A stretch of 64,000 nt of DNA, from positions 11,251,501 to 11,315,500 of the forward strand of contig NC_134108.1 in assembly GCF_040939455.1 (NCBI RefSeq), written 5' to 3'. The position numbers were made by a program, and so were the translations under genes. Positions 25,741-35,290 of the stretch are shown in pieces; positions within the stretch are counted from its first letter, which is position 1, and each line of letters starts with the position of its first letter. This DNA is from Microcebus murinus. Its lineage: Eukaryota > Chordata > Mammalia > Primates > Cheirogaleidae. Below the pieces are notes generated by a model that saw nothing but the letters and a program-made list of their open reading frames with translations, did no database searches and was not told the origin of the DNA.

Positions 25741-25782
25741 GGACTGCCATCCCTGGGGGCCGGACTGCCATCCCTGGGGGCC
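25741..25782. repeat. 21-bp tandem duplication (two copies)
   Basis: The unit GGACTGCCATCCCTGGGGGCC (given as positions 25741-25761) is repeated exactly at 25762-25782. Confidence 0.9.
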
Positions 25783-26589
25783 GACATGAAGGGGCAGGTG
25801 CAGGAGTGCTGGCCGGAGACCCCCGTCCACCACCTGGGCTGCACAGAGCTGGCTGGCTACCCTGCGAACTTCACCTTTTGTTTGCCTTGGCAAGGAAACA
25901 AACACATCCCTCTTGAAGTCTCACCCCAGACAGCGTGGGAGCCAAACTGTGGCCATCGCTGTCTCAAAGGGGAGAGAGGGCGAGGAGAAGCCTGCGTCAC
26001 ACAGGCGTGGCAGAGAAAGCCCTGCGTGGAGACCAGCTTGCCCTTGAAGCATCTCTGCTCGGTCAGGGCCAAGTCTTTGTGGGGCCGCAGGCCCAGTCGC
26101 GGTGTGCAGCCTCCCAGTCACTCTCCTGTGAGTCACTGTCCCTGCAGCATGAGGAAGGGAGTGTAATTAGCCCTTCAGCCCCAGCTGGCCTGACAGTTCC
26201 TGCGGGCCTGCTCCCGCCCACTTCCCGGGCCACATGCAGCCCCCACGGTGCTGCCTCCACGGCTCCCTCCCTCCCTTCTTCTTCATCCTGTGACCCTGGA
26301 GATGACTCTCGATAATAACTGTTCTTTTCTTCCAGAAAAACAGGACGAAAAGGGCAAGTCTGGAGAAGAAAGGGAAAGCAGGGCGGAGAAGGCGGGAAGG
26401 AACATGCTGGGGGCAGAAGGCGGGAGGAGAGGCTCAGGTCTGAGGACGAAAGGGCAAGGGGAGGAAAGGGAGGCAGTGACACCCCCTGCGCCCTGCCCCC
26501 TTCACTGGGAGCCCCGTGACATCGCCCCCACTTTCCAGACGAGGGGACAGAAGAGCCCAAGGGGACGTGTCTGGCCCAGGCCTCCCAGA

Positions 26590-27105
26590 GCTGACGCCGA
26601 GCAACCCGGGCTCCAGACTAGCCCGCCAGGCCCGAGTCTCCCTGCCTTTCTTTCGTGACACCCCACCCCGACACGTGCGTGCAGTCCGTGCTTACTACAG
26701 AAAGCCAAGCCTGCGCCGCTGCCTCTGCGCGCGAACTCACAGCCTGCCCCTGCGGCACCCGCCCCAGCCACGGTCTCATTCGACAAGCGTCCCTGGCAAA
26801 GGCGCAGACAGCTGGGTGCTCGTCAGGCAACATCCTGCTGCTGGCAATTTCCGTGTCCCTGGCACAGTCCCCCGCTCAGCACGGGCCAACTGGCCCCCTT
26901 CCCACCACCTCGCTCGCCTCTGCCCGGGACACACTTGGCCAGGAGGGACCCGCCACGCTGACCAGAAGTGGTGGGCAGGTGGGTCCCCACCAGCAGGGTT
27001 CCCTGCCGCTGCCTTCTCGCCAGACGCCACCACGCGGCCCCCTCCTGCAGGACAAGCTCTCCAGCCCCACCCTGCTCTCCGTGCGGCCACCTGCCGAGTG
27101 AGTTC
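26590..27105. promoter_or_regulatory. CpG-island-like patch (candidate internal promoter or enhancer)
   Basis: About 515 bp of G/C-rich sequence in which I count by hand about 38 CpG, far more than surrounding introns. It is in the intron directly upstream of exon 7, where the short TIAM2 transcript would have to start. No TATA box or defined start site is evident. Function is an inference. Confidence 0.35.
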
Positions 27106-28109
27106 TCCTTCGGATTCTCACTGCCACTCCAGACTGTTTTTCTTTCTATCTTTCCTTTTGACACATGGGTGTCCTCTCTAACCCTGCTGAACAGAGCACA
27201 TAAGTGACCCCTTGGAACAGAGAGCACGGGGCTCCATGTGCTTTATGCTGCAGCAGCGTCTTCTCTGTGCCACACCCACAAAGGGGTGGCATCTGCCTGA
27301 CACACAGGCCCGGTGACAAAGGAGAGATGGAGAGCAGGGCACTGATACCCTGGAGTTAGGAAAACGGGAAATAAAAAGGAATCTAACAATAAAGAGATCA
27401 CATGGCCTTTTAGACTCCAAGGATAACTAAGCATGGTCACTTCAAACACGTCCACAAACTTGCCACCAAGTCTGCACCAAAAGGAAGCATGACATTAGAA
27501 AGGCAGAATGGTGCACCTGAGAACTGGGTGCAAAACTCCTACCCCTAGCAGTGGTGCCCTTGTTGCCTGCCTTCTAGAAGGACAAAGTCTGCAAGACCTC
27601 CTGGACTGGCACAGCCCTCAGGCTTCGCTAAGTATCTCAGCATGCACAGCCTGCTCCAGCTAGAGGTGAAGGCTGATCTCACGCACACCATTTTTATGTA
27701 GTCAGTGTGAGTAACCCTTTGGAAAGGCTCCTGCGTTTACAGCACTATGCATAAGAAAAATTAGCTAAAAGGTGGGCAAGGCTTTGTCTGCATGCAGACC
27801 ACAGAGAGCCAAGAGGACCCAATTCCTAAGGGCCTCGGTTCCTGATTCTTTTTCATCTCATGGGACAGCCCAGGAGAATTTAACCACTGATACTACTTTC
27901 AAGACCAAGTAGGCCGCTAAGATCTTTGAGTTATACACCTGTCTTGACTTTAATAACAGATTTATTGGGGTGCTTGCATATTTGCACATGTTTTCCTCCT
28001 AACAATGAGTCCCCCAGATCAAGAGGCCACGAGGTGAGCAGAGCGGGAAAGAACTCGAAACCTCGTGCATTTGTGAGGCAAGCCAGGAAAGGGAAACTTA
28101 GAGCCTAGC

Positions 28110-28275
28110 GATCTCTCACATGATCCTTTCCACAACACGGGGTTGGTGAGGGTGACGTTTTTATTTACAGAGGACGACACACAGGCTTAAAGTAAGGTTA
28201 GCTAATGTGCCCCAGGTCTCAGAGTGGCAACGCCTGGTGGACCAGGATATAGATTTAGGTTTCCAGCCATCAGGC
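28110..28275 (-). mobile_element. MIR SINE fragment (antisense)
   Basis: 'atttacagaggacgacacacagg…gctaatgtgccccaggtctcagagtggc…ggaccaggatatag' follows the antisense MIR layout. Confidence 0.6.
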
Positions 28276-29667
28276 CAAGAGATCTCTCCAATATGCCACC
28301 ACTTGCAAGAAAAGGCCACCTAGAATTAAAACTTTAAGATTATTGTCTCACCTCTGGGAAACACCACACCCAAACCATTTTTTAGGGACAAACTGTTTGC
28401 TTTGAGGATGCCCTCTCTCTGTTCATTCAAATAGGAATTAGGTCACATAACTGGCATTGAGAAATAAGTATGTTTAGTTTTAACAAAAGGATCATGACTG
28501 TATTAATCTACTGAGTAACAGCCATGAAGAAAGATTACTGTTTATAAATTATATTTTATTTCCTAATAAAAACATCTTACAGTCAAAAAGATCTTGCAAT
28601 GATGCAGGAAAGCATGCATCAAAGAAAGATGAATACACTGAGAATGCTGGAAAGCAAAATCATGTAGTCTAATCCTTTTCTTTTCCTTGAGCTTCTCAGA
28701 TATGCAAGCTCTTAAAAGCAATTCATGTGAGAAACTCAAAAGGTTAAGCTATGTGAGTGAGCAGGAGTTAAAAATCAAATGCAAGTTTTGTTCACGCTGT
28801 GTACTAAAAGCCTAGCCATTAGTGCATGTTCCTTTTTTTCTACCTTGAAAAAATAAACAGGACAAAATATATCTTAAACATGATTAAATTGCAAAGAGCA
28901 CAACACTTGGTTGCCATGCTGTATCTCCAGATTCCCCATGTGCTCTGTTCTATCAACACAACGCCTACAAACTGCAAAAATAATTACTGCCAAAGCTACA
29001 CTAGGTGATTACATAAAAGTCTTCTAAAGAGCTAAAAAAAAAAAAAATTATTTAATCAGGAATAACTAAATTAAAAACTCTGCTTACCTTGTAGAAAACA
29101 GGTTTCATTTTTGTAGATTTTCTTTTACAGTATTAAGCCCAACACAAGTACATGTTATGACCCAAGGAAATTTTACAAGCATAAAATTAATTGCTCTATT
29201 CAAATTACTCCTCTCTCGCTTTTCAAATGCATCTTACAGAGTAAATATTTCCCTAGGCCTTTCTGATGTCTTTATATTTCAGACGGACAAAACTACTTCA
29301 GAGATCAATTTCAAGACCTTGGAATGAGAAAGGAAAAGTTGACAAAGCCACAGAATATCTAGCATCCAAAAGAAGTTCTCTTATCCTTAGCTGTAAAGAG
29401 TGCTTAAAGATTACTGTCAGAATCAGGCACATCTTCTCATCTGTGTAACAACAGTCTTTAGACAGTTTTAGAATAAAATCAACTTCCAATCAAGAAAAGA
29501 AAACCATGCAAGCATGCCTACATTTGGATCAGAATCTACATCCATGAAAACCAAAGCCCTTGTTTACTTACATGCTGTACATAAAAAGGAAAAGTGCACA
29601 GAAACCTGCTCCCTCTGGGAGAAAGGATCACATCTACAGTCGGCTGTAGGGAAATGAGTGAGATGTG

Positions 29668-29694
29668 CGTTCTCTCTCTCTCTCTCTCTGTCTC
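29668..29694. repeat. (TC)n microsatellite
   Basis: About eleven TC units, ending ctgtctc. Confidence 0.9.
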
Positions 29695-30009
29695 ATCCCC
29701 AGGCAATGAAAAAAATCCCAACTGTTCTTCCAAGTCACATTCACAAGGACGTCCTAGCGCCACCAAGCTCTTCCTCCAGAGCAGCACCAATGACTGGGGG
29801 AGGCTCGCCCCCTTCCTCTCGGTTCCCACCCATGCTGCGAGCTGCCTGCTCTGGGAAGGCACCGGGTCACGGCAGCGTGCAGACGGCAGAACCACACAGG
29901 GCCAGGCGCGCAGAGCCAGCTCAGGGAGCAGGAAACGGACCGCCTAACGCACCTTGAGCTCCCAGAACAAACCGAAAACTTCAACCCCCTCACCCAAGGG
30001 GAAACTGTA

Positions 30010-30270
30010 TATTCCTTCCGAACTCCCAACTATGACAATAGCACATGCTAATTGCTAACAATACTGAGGGAAAAAATCCCCCACATAGGAGAGGCTGACA
30101 GGGTCACACAAAGAGCTATGACAGTAATAGGCACCCTTACGGAGAAGAAAGCAATCAATTATGAGCCATTTGCCGAAATTGCAGGGCTGTCAAAAGCCCT
30201 TGTTACAGCTGCGCTTCATCAAGCCAGGCTTCACTTGATTTTCAAGGGAAATTATTCTTTATTCTCAAGT
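30010..30270. promoter_or_regulatory. Possible conserved non-coding element (speculative)
   Basis: Repeat-free A/T-rich block with clustered homeodomain-like words (GCTAATTGCTAA near 30048-30059, CAATCAATTATGAG near 30153-30166). It happens to be open on the plus strand for 92 codons, but the product is not recognised and the strand is opposite to TIAM2. Confidence 0.15.
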
Positions 30271-31704
30271 CTAGAATACTTGTTAGTAAAATATCCCAAA
30301 CAGCCCAGGTTCAACCAGGGTCTGATCTGAAAAGAAGTTAATGACCCCCGAGAAGACCAGTTGGGCCAGAGCAGGGGGCCAGGAAAAAAGAGGCAGGTGC
30401 AGTAGGTGTGGAGCAGCACCTTCTGTGGACATCATGCGGATATCACATGGATGAGGGGGTGCAGGGGGTCCCAAAAATCCACTCCCAGCATGTGCTTGGC
30501 ACTTATCAGACAACTCCCAAATCACCAGTTTAAAAACAGAGGAGGACTGCTTTCACATAAAACCTGATGTTTCTAGGAGATTTAAATAAAACACTAACCC
30601 AACAGGAAAAAATTTAAATCCTCAACTTCGAAACTTTTTCTTTTCACTAATGTCCATCACAATTATTATTTTTGGTGGTCACCAAAGAAACAAAGAACAC
30701 ATGAACTGAGTGACTGCTAGGCATTGCCCTAGGATCTTTTTAAAATGTACTGAAATCCATTATTACATGTAGATATTTTCATATCTGAAGAAAGGTAAGG
30801 TGATCACTACTTTGGCAATGTTCCCTTTGAAAATGTTCTGTTTAGTTATGAGAGCTACTGTCATATAAGAGTTGGAAATGGCCTTAACATGCTGTTTGCA
30901 TATGTATTTTACTGAATCTTAAATTTGGAAAAAATATATATATAATTTCCTTCTTAAGTACTTTAATGCATGAAGCAAGCAGATGATAGCACAGGGGAAA
31001 CCACTACCCCTAATTGCATTAAGTGATTTTGGCCAGCGCCCCCAGCACGCTCAGCTTAGACAGCCTCGCTTCATGAGTGTCTCCGGAGAATTTGCTTTTA
31101 TAAACAGTTTAAGGCAAAGCAATCAAAACACATCTATGTGATGCTCTAGGATGATCTAGTGATTTGTTTAAAAAAACTGATGAATATTAGCTCTGATACT
31201 GGGTTCCCAAAAGTAAACCCACCGGAGGTAGAACAGGGTTGTAAGACGGAAAATGCCATGGATTTCAGGCCAGTGAAAAGAAAACTGCACCCTGGGGTTG
31301 TAACCAGCCCGGCTGAGCACCTGCTTTGTCTGAGAAGTCGGGAGGAAGGGGAAGATTCTGGAGGAGCTGGGTGGGTGTGGGAGGGGAGCTCAGCGAGTGA
31401 GCACGGGAAGGGGAGAAGAGCGGGAAGTAGAGGCATCTGCAGCCTCTGGAACCCTCTGGGATCCGCTCTGAGGCCGGCAGGCTCTCCCCTGATCCCCTCG
31501 CAGGGCGCGTCCCCAGTCCCCAAAGGTGAGCCCCGTGGGTGCTCACAACGGGACTTGCTCAACTGGGGCACCACCCCGTTTTGTCACTTTTATTCAAATG
31601 CCTGCTATTGCTTATATTTCCTCCATCCTTATTTTGTATTTATGACAAAAGCAAGAAACATAAAACAGTCGTGATTTTAAAATCAGTTAAAACTAGACCG
31701 GATA

Positions 31705-31864
31705 GGCCAGGCGTGGTGGCTCACACCTATAATCCTTGCACTCTGGGAGGCCGAGGTGGGAGGATGGCTCAACGTCAGGAGTTCGAGACTAGCCTGAGGA
31801 AGAGCGAGACCCCGTCTCTACTAAAAATAGAAAGAAATTAGCTGGACAACTAAAAAAAAATATA

Positions 31865-31896
<32 letters not shown>

Positions 31897-32098
31897 TATA
31901 CATATACATATATATATAAAAATAAAGTTAGCCAGGCATGGTGGCACAAGCCTATAGTCCCAGTTACTCGGGAGGCTGAGGCAGAAGGATCACTTGAGCC
32001 CAGGAGTTTGAGGTTGCTGTGAGCTATGCTAACATGGCACTCTATGGTAGGCAACAGAGCCAGACTCTGTCTCAAAAAAAAAAACAGACAAAAAAACT
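31705..32098 (+). mobile_element. Lemur-type Alu with microsatellite expansion in the linker
   Basis: Left arm from GGCCAGGCGTGGTGGCTCAC, lemur linker start 'gctggacaacta', then a long A/TA/CA tract, then right arm 'gccaggcatggtggcacaagcc' to 'cagactctgtctc' and an A run. The tract at 31851-31921 has replaced the usual short linker. Confidence 0.93.
31851..31921. repeat. Compound (A)n(TA)n(CA)n(TA)n microsatellite
   Basis: A run, TA/TACA words, about 12 CA units (around 31874-31896), then more TA words. It lies between the two Alu arms. Confidence 0.9.
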
Positions 32099-32104
32099 AG
32101 ACTG

Positions 32105-32900
32105 GTTATTAAAACAGATCTTGCCAATCAGACCATTTCTGAAAGGACAACTGACAAGGACCAGTTAAAACACAGGAAAGGAAAGGAATGGAATGTAACA
32201 AGGGCCGCAGAGGATGTGGAGAGACTGGAACCCTCTACTTCGTTGCTGGGGATGTGAAATGGTGCAGCACAGTGGAAAACGGGTAGGCAGTTCCTCAAAA
32301 AGCTGAACAGAGAGTTGCCACTTGACCTAGCAATTCTACTCCTAGGTCTACACCTCAGAGAACTGAAAACAAGGATTGCAGCAGACACTTGTACGCCAGT
32401 GTTCACTGCAGTGTTACTCACAGGAGCCAAAAGGGGACAACGACCCAAGTGTCCACCAACAGGTGCATGAACAAACACAATGTGGTGTATCCACACAATG
32501 GAACGTTATTCAGCCATAGAAAGGAACGAAAGTCTGACACATGCTACAGTGTGGAAGACGTTATGCTAAGTGAGCCAGAAACACAAGCTCAAATACTGTA
32601 TGATTTCACTTATCTATGAGGCACTTAGGGTTGGCAAGTAAGACAGAATGTAGAAAAGAGGTTACCAGGGGGTTCGGAGAGGGGAAAATGGAGAGTTATT
32701 GTTCAAGGGGGACAGAGTCTCTGGAAAGACGAGAAAGTTCTGAAGATGGACAGTGATGATGGCAGCAAGACAACGTGAATGTACTCAATGCCACTGAAGT
32801 GTACACTTGACAATGGTAAAAATGGCAAATTTTATATCATATATATATTACCACACAAATGACAACATTCCAAAAATAATTTACCTTCAGCCAAACAAAA
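32105..32900 (+). mobile_element. Old L1 3' end (L1M-type)
   Basis: Degraded end of L1 ORF2 and 3' UTR: 'gaggatgtggagagactggaaccc', 'cacaatgtggtgtatccacacaatggaacgttattcagcc', 'gttaccagggggttcggag', 'gccactgaagtgtacacttgacaatgg', then an A run near 32898-32910. Confidence 0.9.
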
Positions 32901-32966
32901 AAAAAAAAAGGAGGAAAGGAATAGAATAGTAATTAACACCAGAGCTTAGGTTTTATTTGTCTAAGC

Positions 32967-33158
32967 CAGGGGTCCTCAAACTTTTTAAACAGGGGGCCAG
33001 TTTACTGTCCCTCAGACCGTTGGAGAGTGCACACTGTGGGCCTGGGAAGAGTCGGCTGCTAAGCAGGACAAGCAGTGGCAGCAAAAACACCCAGAGGGCC
33101 AGATAAATGTGCAAGGCGGCCCGCATGTGGCCCGAGGGCCGTAGTTCGAGGACACCTG
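32967..33158 (+). mobile_element. Non-autonomous hAT transposon (copy 1)
   Basis: 192 bp. Termini CAGGGGTCCTCAAACT and AGTTCGAGGACACCTG, flanked by perfect 8-bp duplications GTCTAAGC (32959-32966 and 33159-33166). Its left 59 bp are almost identical to copy 2 at 44808; the middle differs, so the two are different internal-deletion products of one parent. No coding capacity. Confidence 0.92.
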
Positions 33159-33439
33159 GTCTAAGCAAAACCATCCTAGCGTGTGCATGGCAAAGTTGGC
33201 ATTGCTCTTTGAAAACACACTGGAAGTTTCGAGGAGTCATGGCTAAAGTCGATGGTTCCCATTAGTACTTCCCTCCAAAAAAATAAATTAAAAAGAAAAT
33301 TATTTAAGGGAAAAAAATTGTTTGTATCAACTACTGGGACTAGAGATAGGACAACTCTATCTTCCTTTTCCTCGCAGGTAAAGGTGGGAATTAAGACTTG
33401 CCTGCCTGGTTCTCAGTTTGCAATTTGGGCCAGCATCTT

Positions 33440-33634
33440 TTATTATTATCATTATTATTTAAGCATATTATGGGGGTACAAATGCTTAGGTTACGTATAT
33501 TGCCCTTGCCCCCACCCCTGAGTCAGAGCTTCAAGCGTGTCCAACCCCAGACAGTGCGCATCACACTCATATACGTATATACCCATCCCTTCCCTTCCAT
33601 CTGCCCAACGCCTGATAAATGTTATTCCTGTATG
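33440..33634 (-). mobile_element. Lemur L1 3' UTR fragment abutting the exon 6 splice donor
   Basis: Antisense on the plus strand: 'gcatattatgggggtacaaatgcttaggttacgtatattgcccttgccc…gagtcagagcttcaagcgtgtcc…ccatctgcccaacgcctgataaatgttatt'. This is the reverse complement of the 3' UTR of the L1 at 43557-45133. The A tail appears as 'ttattattatcattattattt' at about 33440-33460. Flanked by direct repeats TTGGGCCARCATCTT at 33425-33439 and 33635-33649 (one mismatch). Same strand as TIAM2. Heavily 5'-truncated, about 195 bp. Confidence 0.92.
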
Positions 33635-33651
33635 TTGGGCCAACATCTTAC

Positions 33652-33755
33652 CCTGAACGTCTGCTCCATTTTCTCCCTGCGGGAAACCTGATCCAGGGTC
33701 CCATCTGTCTGACTCCTTTTCAGACCTGTTGTGATGTCAGGGACATTGCTGAAAT
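33652..33755 (-). CDS. TIAM2: TIAM2 window exon 6: PDZ-DH linker
   Basis: A 104-nt exon (phase 1 to 0) encoding DFSNVPDITTGLKRSQTDGT then LDQVSRREKMEQTFR. It is linker between the PDZ and DH domains; KRSQTDGT has the look of a basophilic-kinase site (inference). It stands alone between introns of 25.5 and 22.9 kb. Skipping it would shift the frame. Acceptor TTCATGCAG, donor AGG|GTAAGATG. An L1 fragment begins 18 nt past the exon end, and its target duplication starts at intron base +3 (see findings). Confidence 0.95.
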
Positions 33756-33959
33756 CTGCATGAAGAAATGACAAAAACGCACGTGAGTTTGGCCATTTGC
33801 AGGGAGTAGTAATGACGGGCGCAAAGGCTCAGACAGGGAAAGAGGAAAGAAGAGAGCAAAACCACCCAGAAGGCAGAACACAGCAGTTCTTGGTGACACT
33901 GAAGTTACAACAGCCACAGAGCTGGTCTCCTGCAGCAGATCAGGGCTCTAGCTAATGGA

Positions 33960-34260
33960 AGAAACAACATCTTCTGCCTGTTTTGGTCAAAGGAGACCAA
34001 TCAAAATAATGACTTAAATGCCTGTCACTCTTCCTGTTGCTATGCAAATGATACTCCACTAAGCTCTGATCTTAAGTAATTTATTAGACCAAGAATCAAA
34101 CAGCAGCAACCTTTGGTGGTATTTCCCCATTTTTGGCCAAGCAAGGACAAAATGACCACAGAGATATCTTAGAAACCAATGATGTAATATCATACAAATC
34201 ATAATCCACAACTTGCTCATTTGCAGGCATGGTTTGTTTTCCTGACATCAACCACAATTT
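33960..34260. promoter_or_regulatory. Possible regulatory element upstream of exon 6 (speculative)
   Basis: Repeat-free sequence 0.2-0.5 kb upstream (gene sense) of exon 6 with a perfect octamer ATGCAAAT at 34042-34049, CCAAT words, and several TAAT/ATTA words. Such words occur by chance, so this is only a place to look for conservation. Confidence 0.15.
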
Positions 34261-35194
34261 CATCCTAATTTGAAAGCCCCAAGAGGCGCAGCAAACACTT
34301 GTTAACTTCCAGGGTAAAGGTTAAGAAATAACACCAAAAGTGAGTAGAGCACATGGTTTTCCAGCCTACAAGTACACAAATACCTCACCCTCGACAGTCT
34401 TCTTCAACAGAGATGGGAAGACCAGCCTCTATCGAAACATAACATAGATTTTCATTCTAATTCATGCATTTGATAGAATGTCCCCTCGACTAGGTGAAAC
34501 CAGATGGTTTCTGGTCCCTGTAGCTACAACAAGAAATCAAGCTGAGTGGATCCAGGCCCAAAAGGCATGGGTAAGCTTGCTGACAAAGTGTGCAGCGTGA
34601 TGGGGGGAGGGACGACGGTCTCCAGAAGACCTTTAGGAGGCTAACAACTGATGGAAGCAATGCTCGCAGCTGACTCAACACTGGTATCACCAGGCAATCA
34701 CTCTGAAGGCAAGAGGAGGCCCACACAAAACATCTTAATGGTCTACAGAAATCCTCAACTCCAATTTCTTCTTCCTGTTATATCTTGCAACACCTTCATC
34801 TCACCCAGAAAAGGACCAGATATACAATCCACGTGACACTTCAGTGCTGTTGGCTGTAGAGTCAAGTTTGCCTGGAGAAGGCAGTGCTGATCACAAAAGC
34901 ATGAGCTGTCCCCGGGGAAATCTCGGGCAGCAATGACAAGCAAGGACACTTGGGCCTGCCTGCCTCCCCTCCTCCCCGATGCCACACCACGGAGGCAGTC
35001 CCCTCGCCAGCAGGCTGACTCCAAGGGAAGTAAGATGAGACCCTCAACAAAAAGAGCTCCACCCCTGTCCCTCCACTGCTGCCTCTTTATCTGATGTGTG
35101 CACCTTTGTTTAAGGGAGACCAACCTAAGTAAGTCGCAGAAGAAACCCAGCCCTCACTCCCACTGCATCGGCGTAAGGGCACCTCTCCATCCAG

Positions 35195-35290
35195 CCCTTC
35201 AACAAGCGTGTTTTGGGCACGAGCCCTTTCCCAGGTGCCGCTCGGGGCTGGGAGGCAAAGTGAGCAGGTGGCCACAAGGTCCGCTGCTGG
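35195..35290 (-). mobile_element. L2 fragment (antisense)
   Basis: 'cttcaacaagcgtgttttgggcacgagccctttcccaggtgccgctcggggctgggaggcaaagtgagc' follows the antisense LINE-2 3' layout. It lies inside a long chance open frame on the minus strand (35125-35847). Confidence 0.5.

Larger units (their letters stand above)
10768..33651 (-). other. TIAM2: TIAM2 22.9-kb intron between exons 6 and 7
   Basis: GT-AG intron, phase 0 (donor GTAAGATG, acceptor GTCTCTCAG). Contents from high to low coordinate: L1 fragment at the donor; hAT copy 1 at 33.0 kb; old L1 at 32.1-32.9 kb; lemur Alu with a CA tract at 31.7-32.1 kb; unrecognised sequence at 27.1-31.7 kb with a MIR piece near 28.2 kb; CpG-rich patch at 26.6-27.1 kb; unrecognised sequence at 19.6-26.6 kb with a MIR near 21.3 kb; old hAT-like piece at 19.4 kb; MIR at 18.3 kb; Alu monomer at 17.5 kb; Alu at 16.6 kb; small tandem repeat at 15.5 kb; CpG cluster at 14.4 kb; otherwise unrecognised sequence to 10.8 kb with an L2 piece at 11.8 kb. 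No exon is seen inside. Confidence 0.92.

Noticed and set aside
26516..27181. Open frames of 148 to 221 codons on the plus strand
   Set aside because: They sit in the CpG-rich patch, where several overlapping frames on both strands are open together. This is a base-composition effect, not coding.
30052..30330. A 92-codon plus-strand frame in repeat-free sequence
   Set aside because: No recognised protein, no splice context, strand opposite to the gene. Kept only as part of a possible non-coding element.
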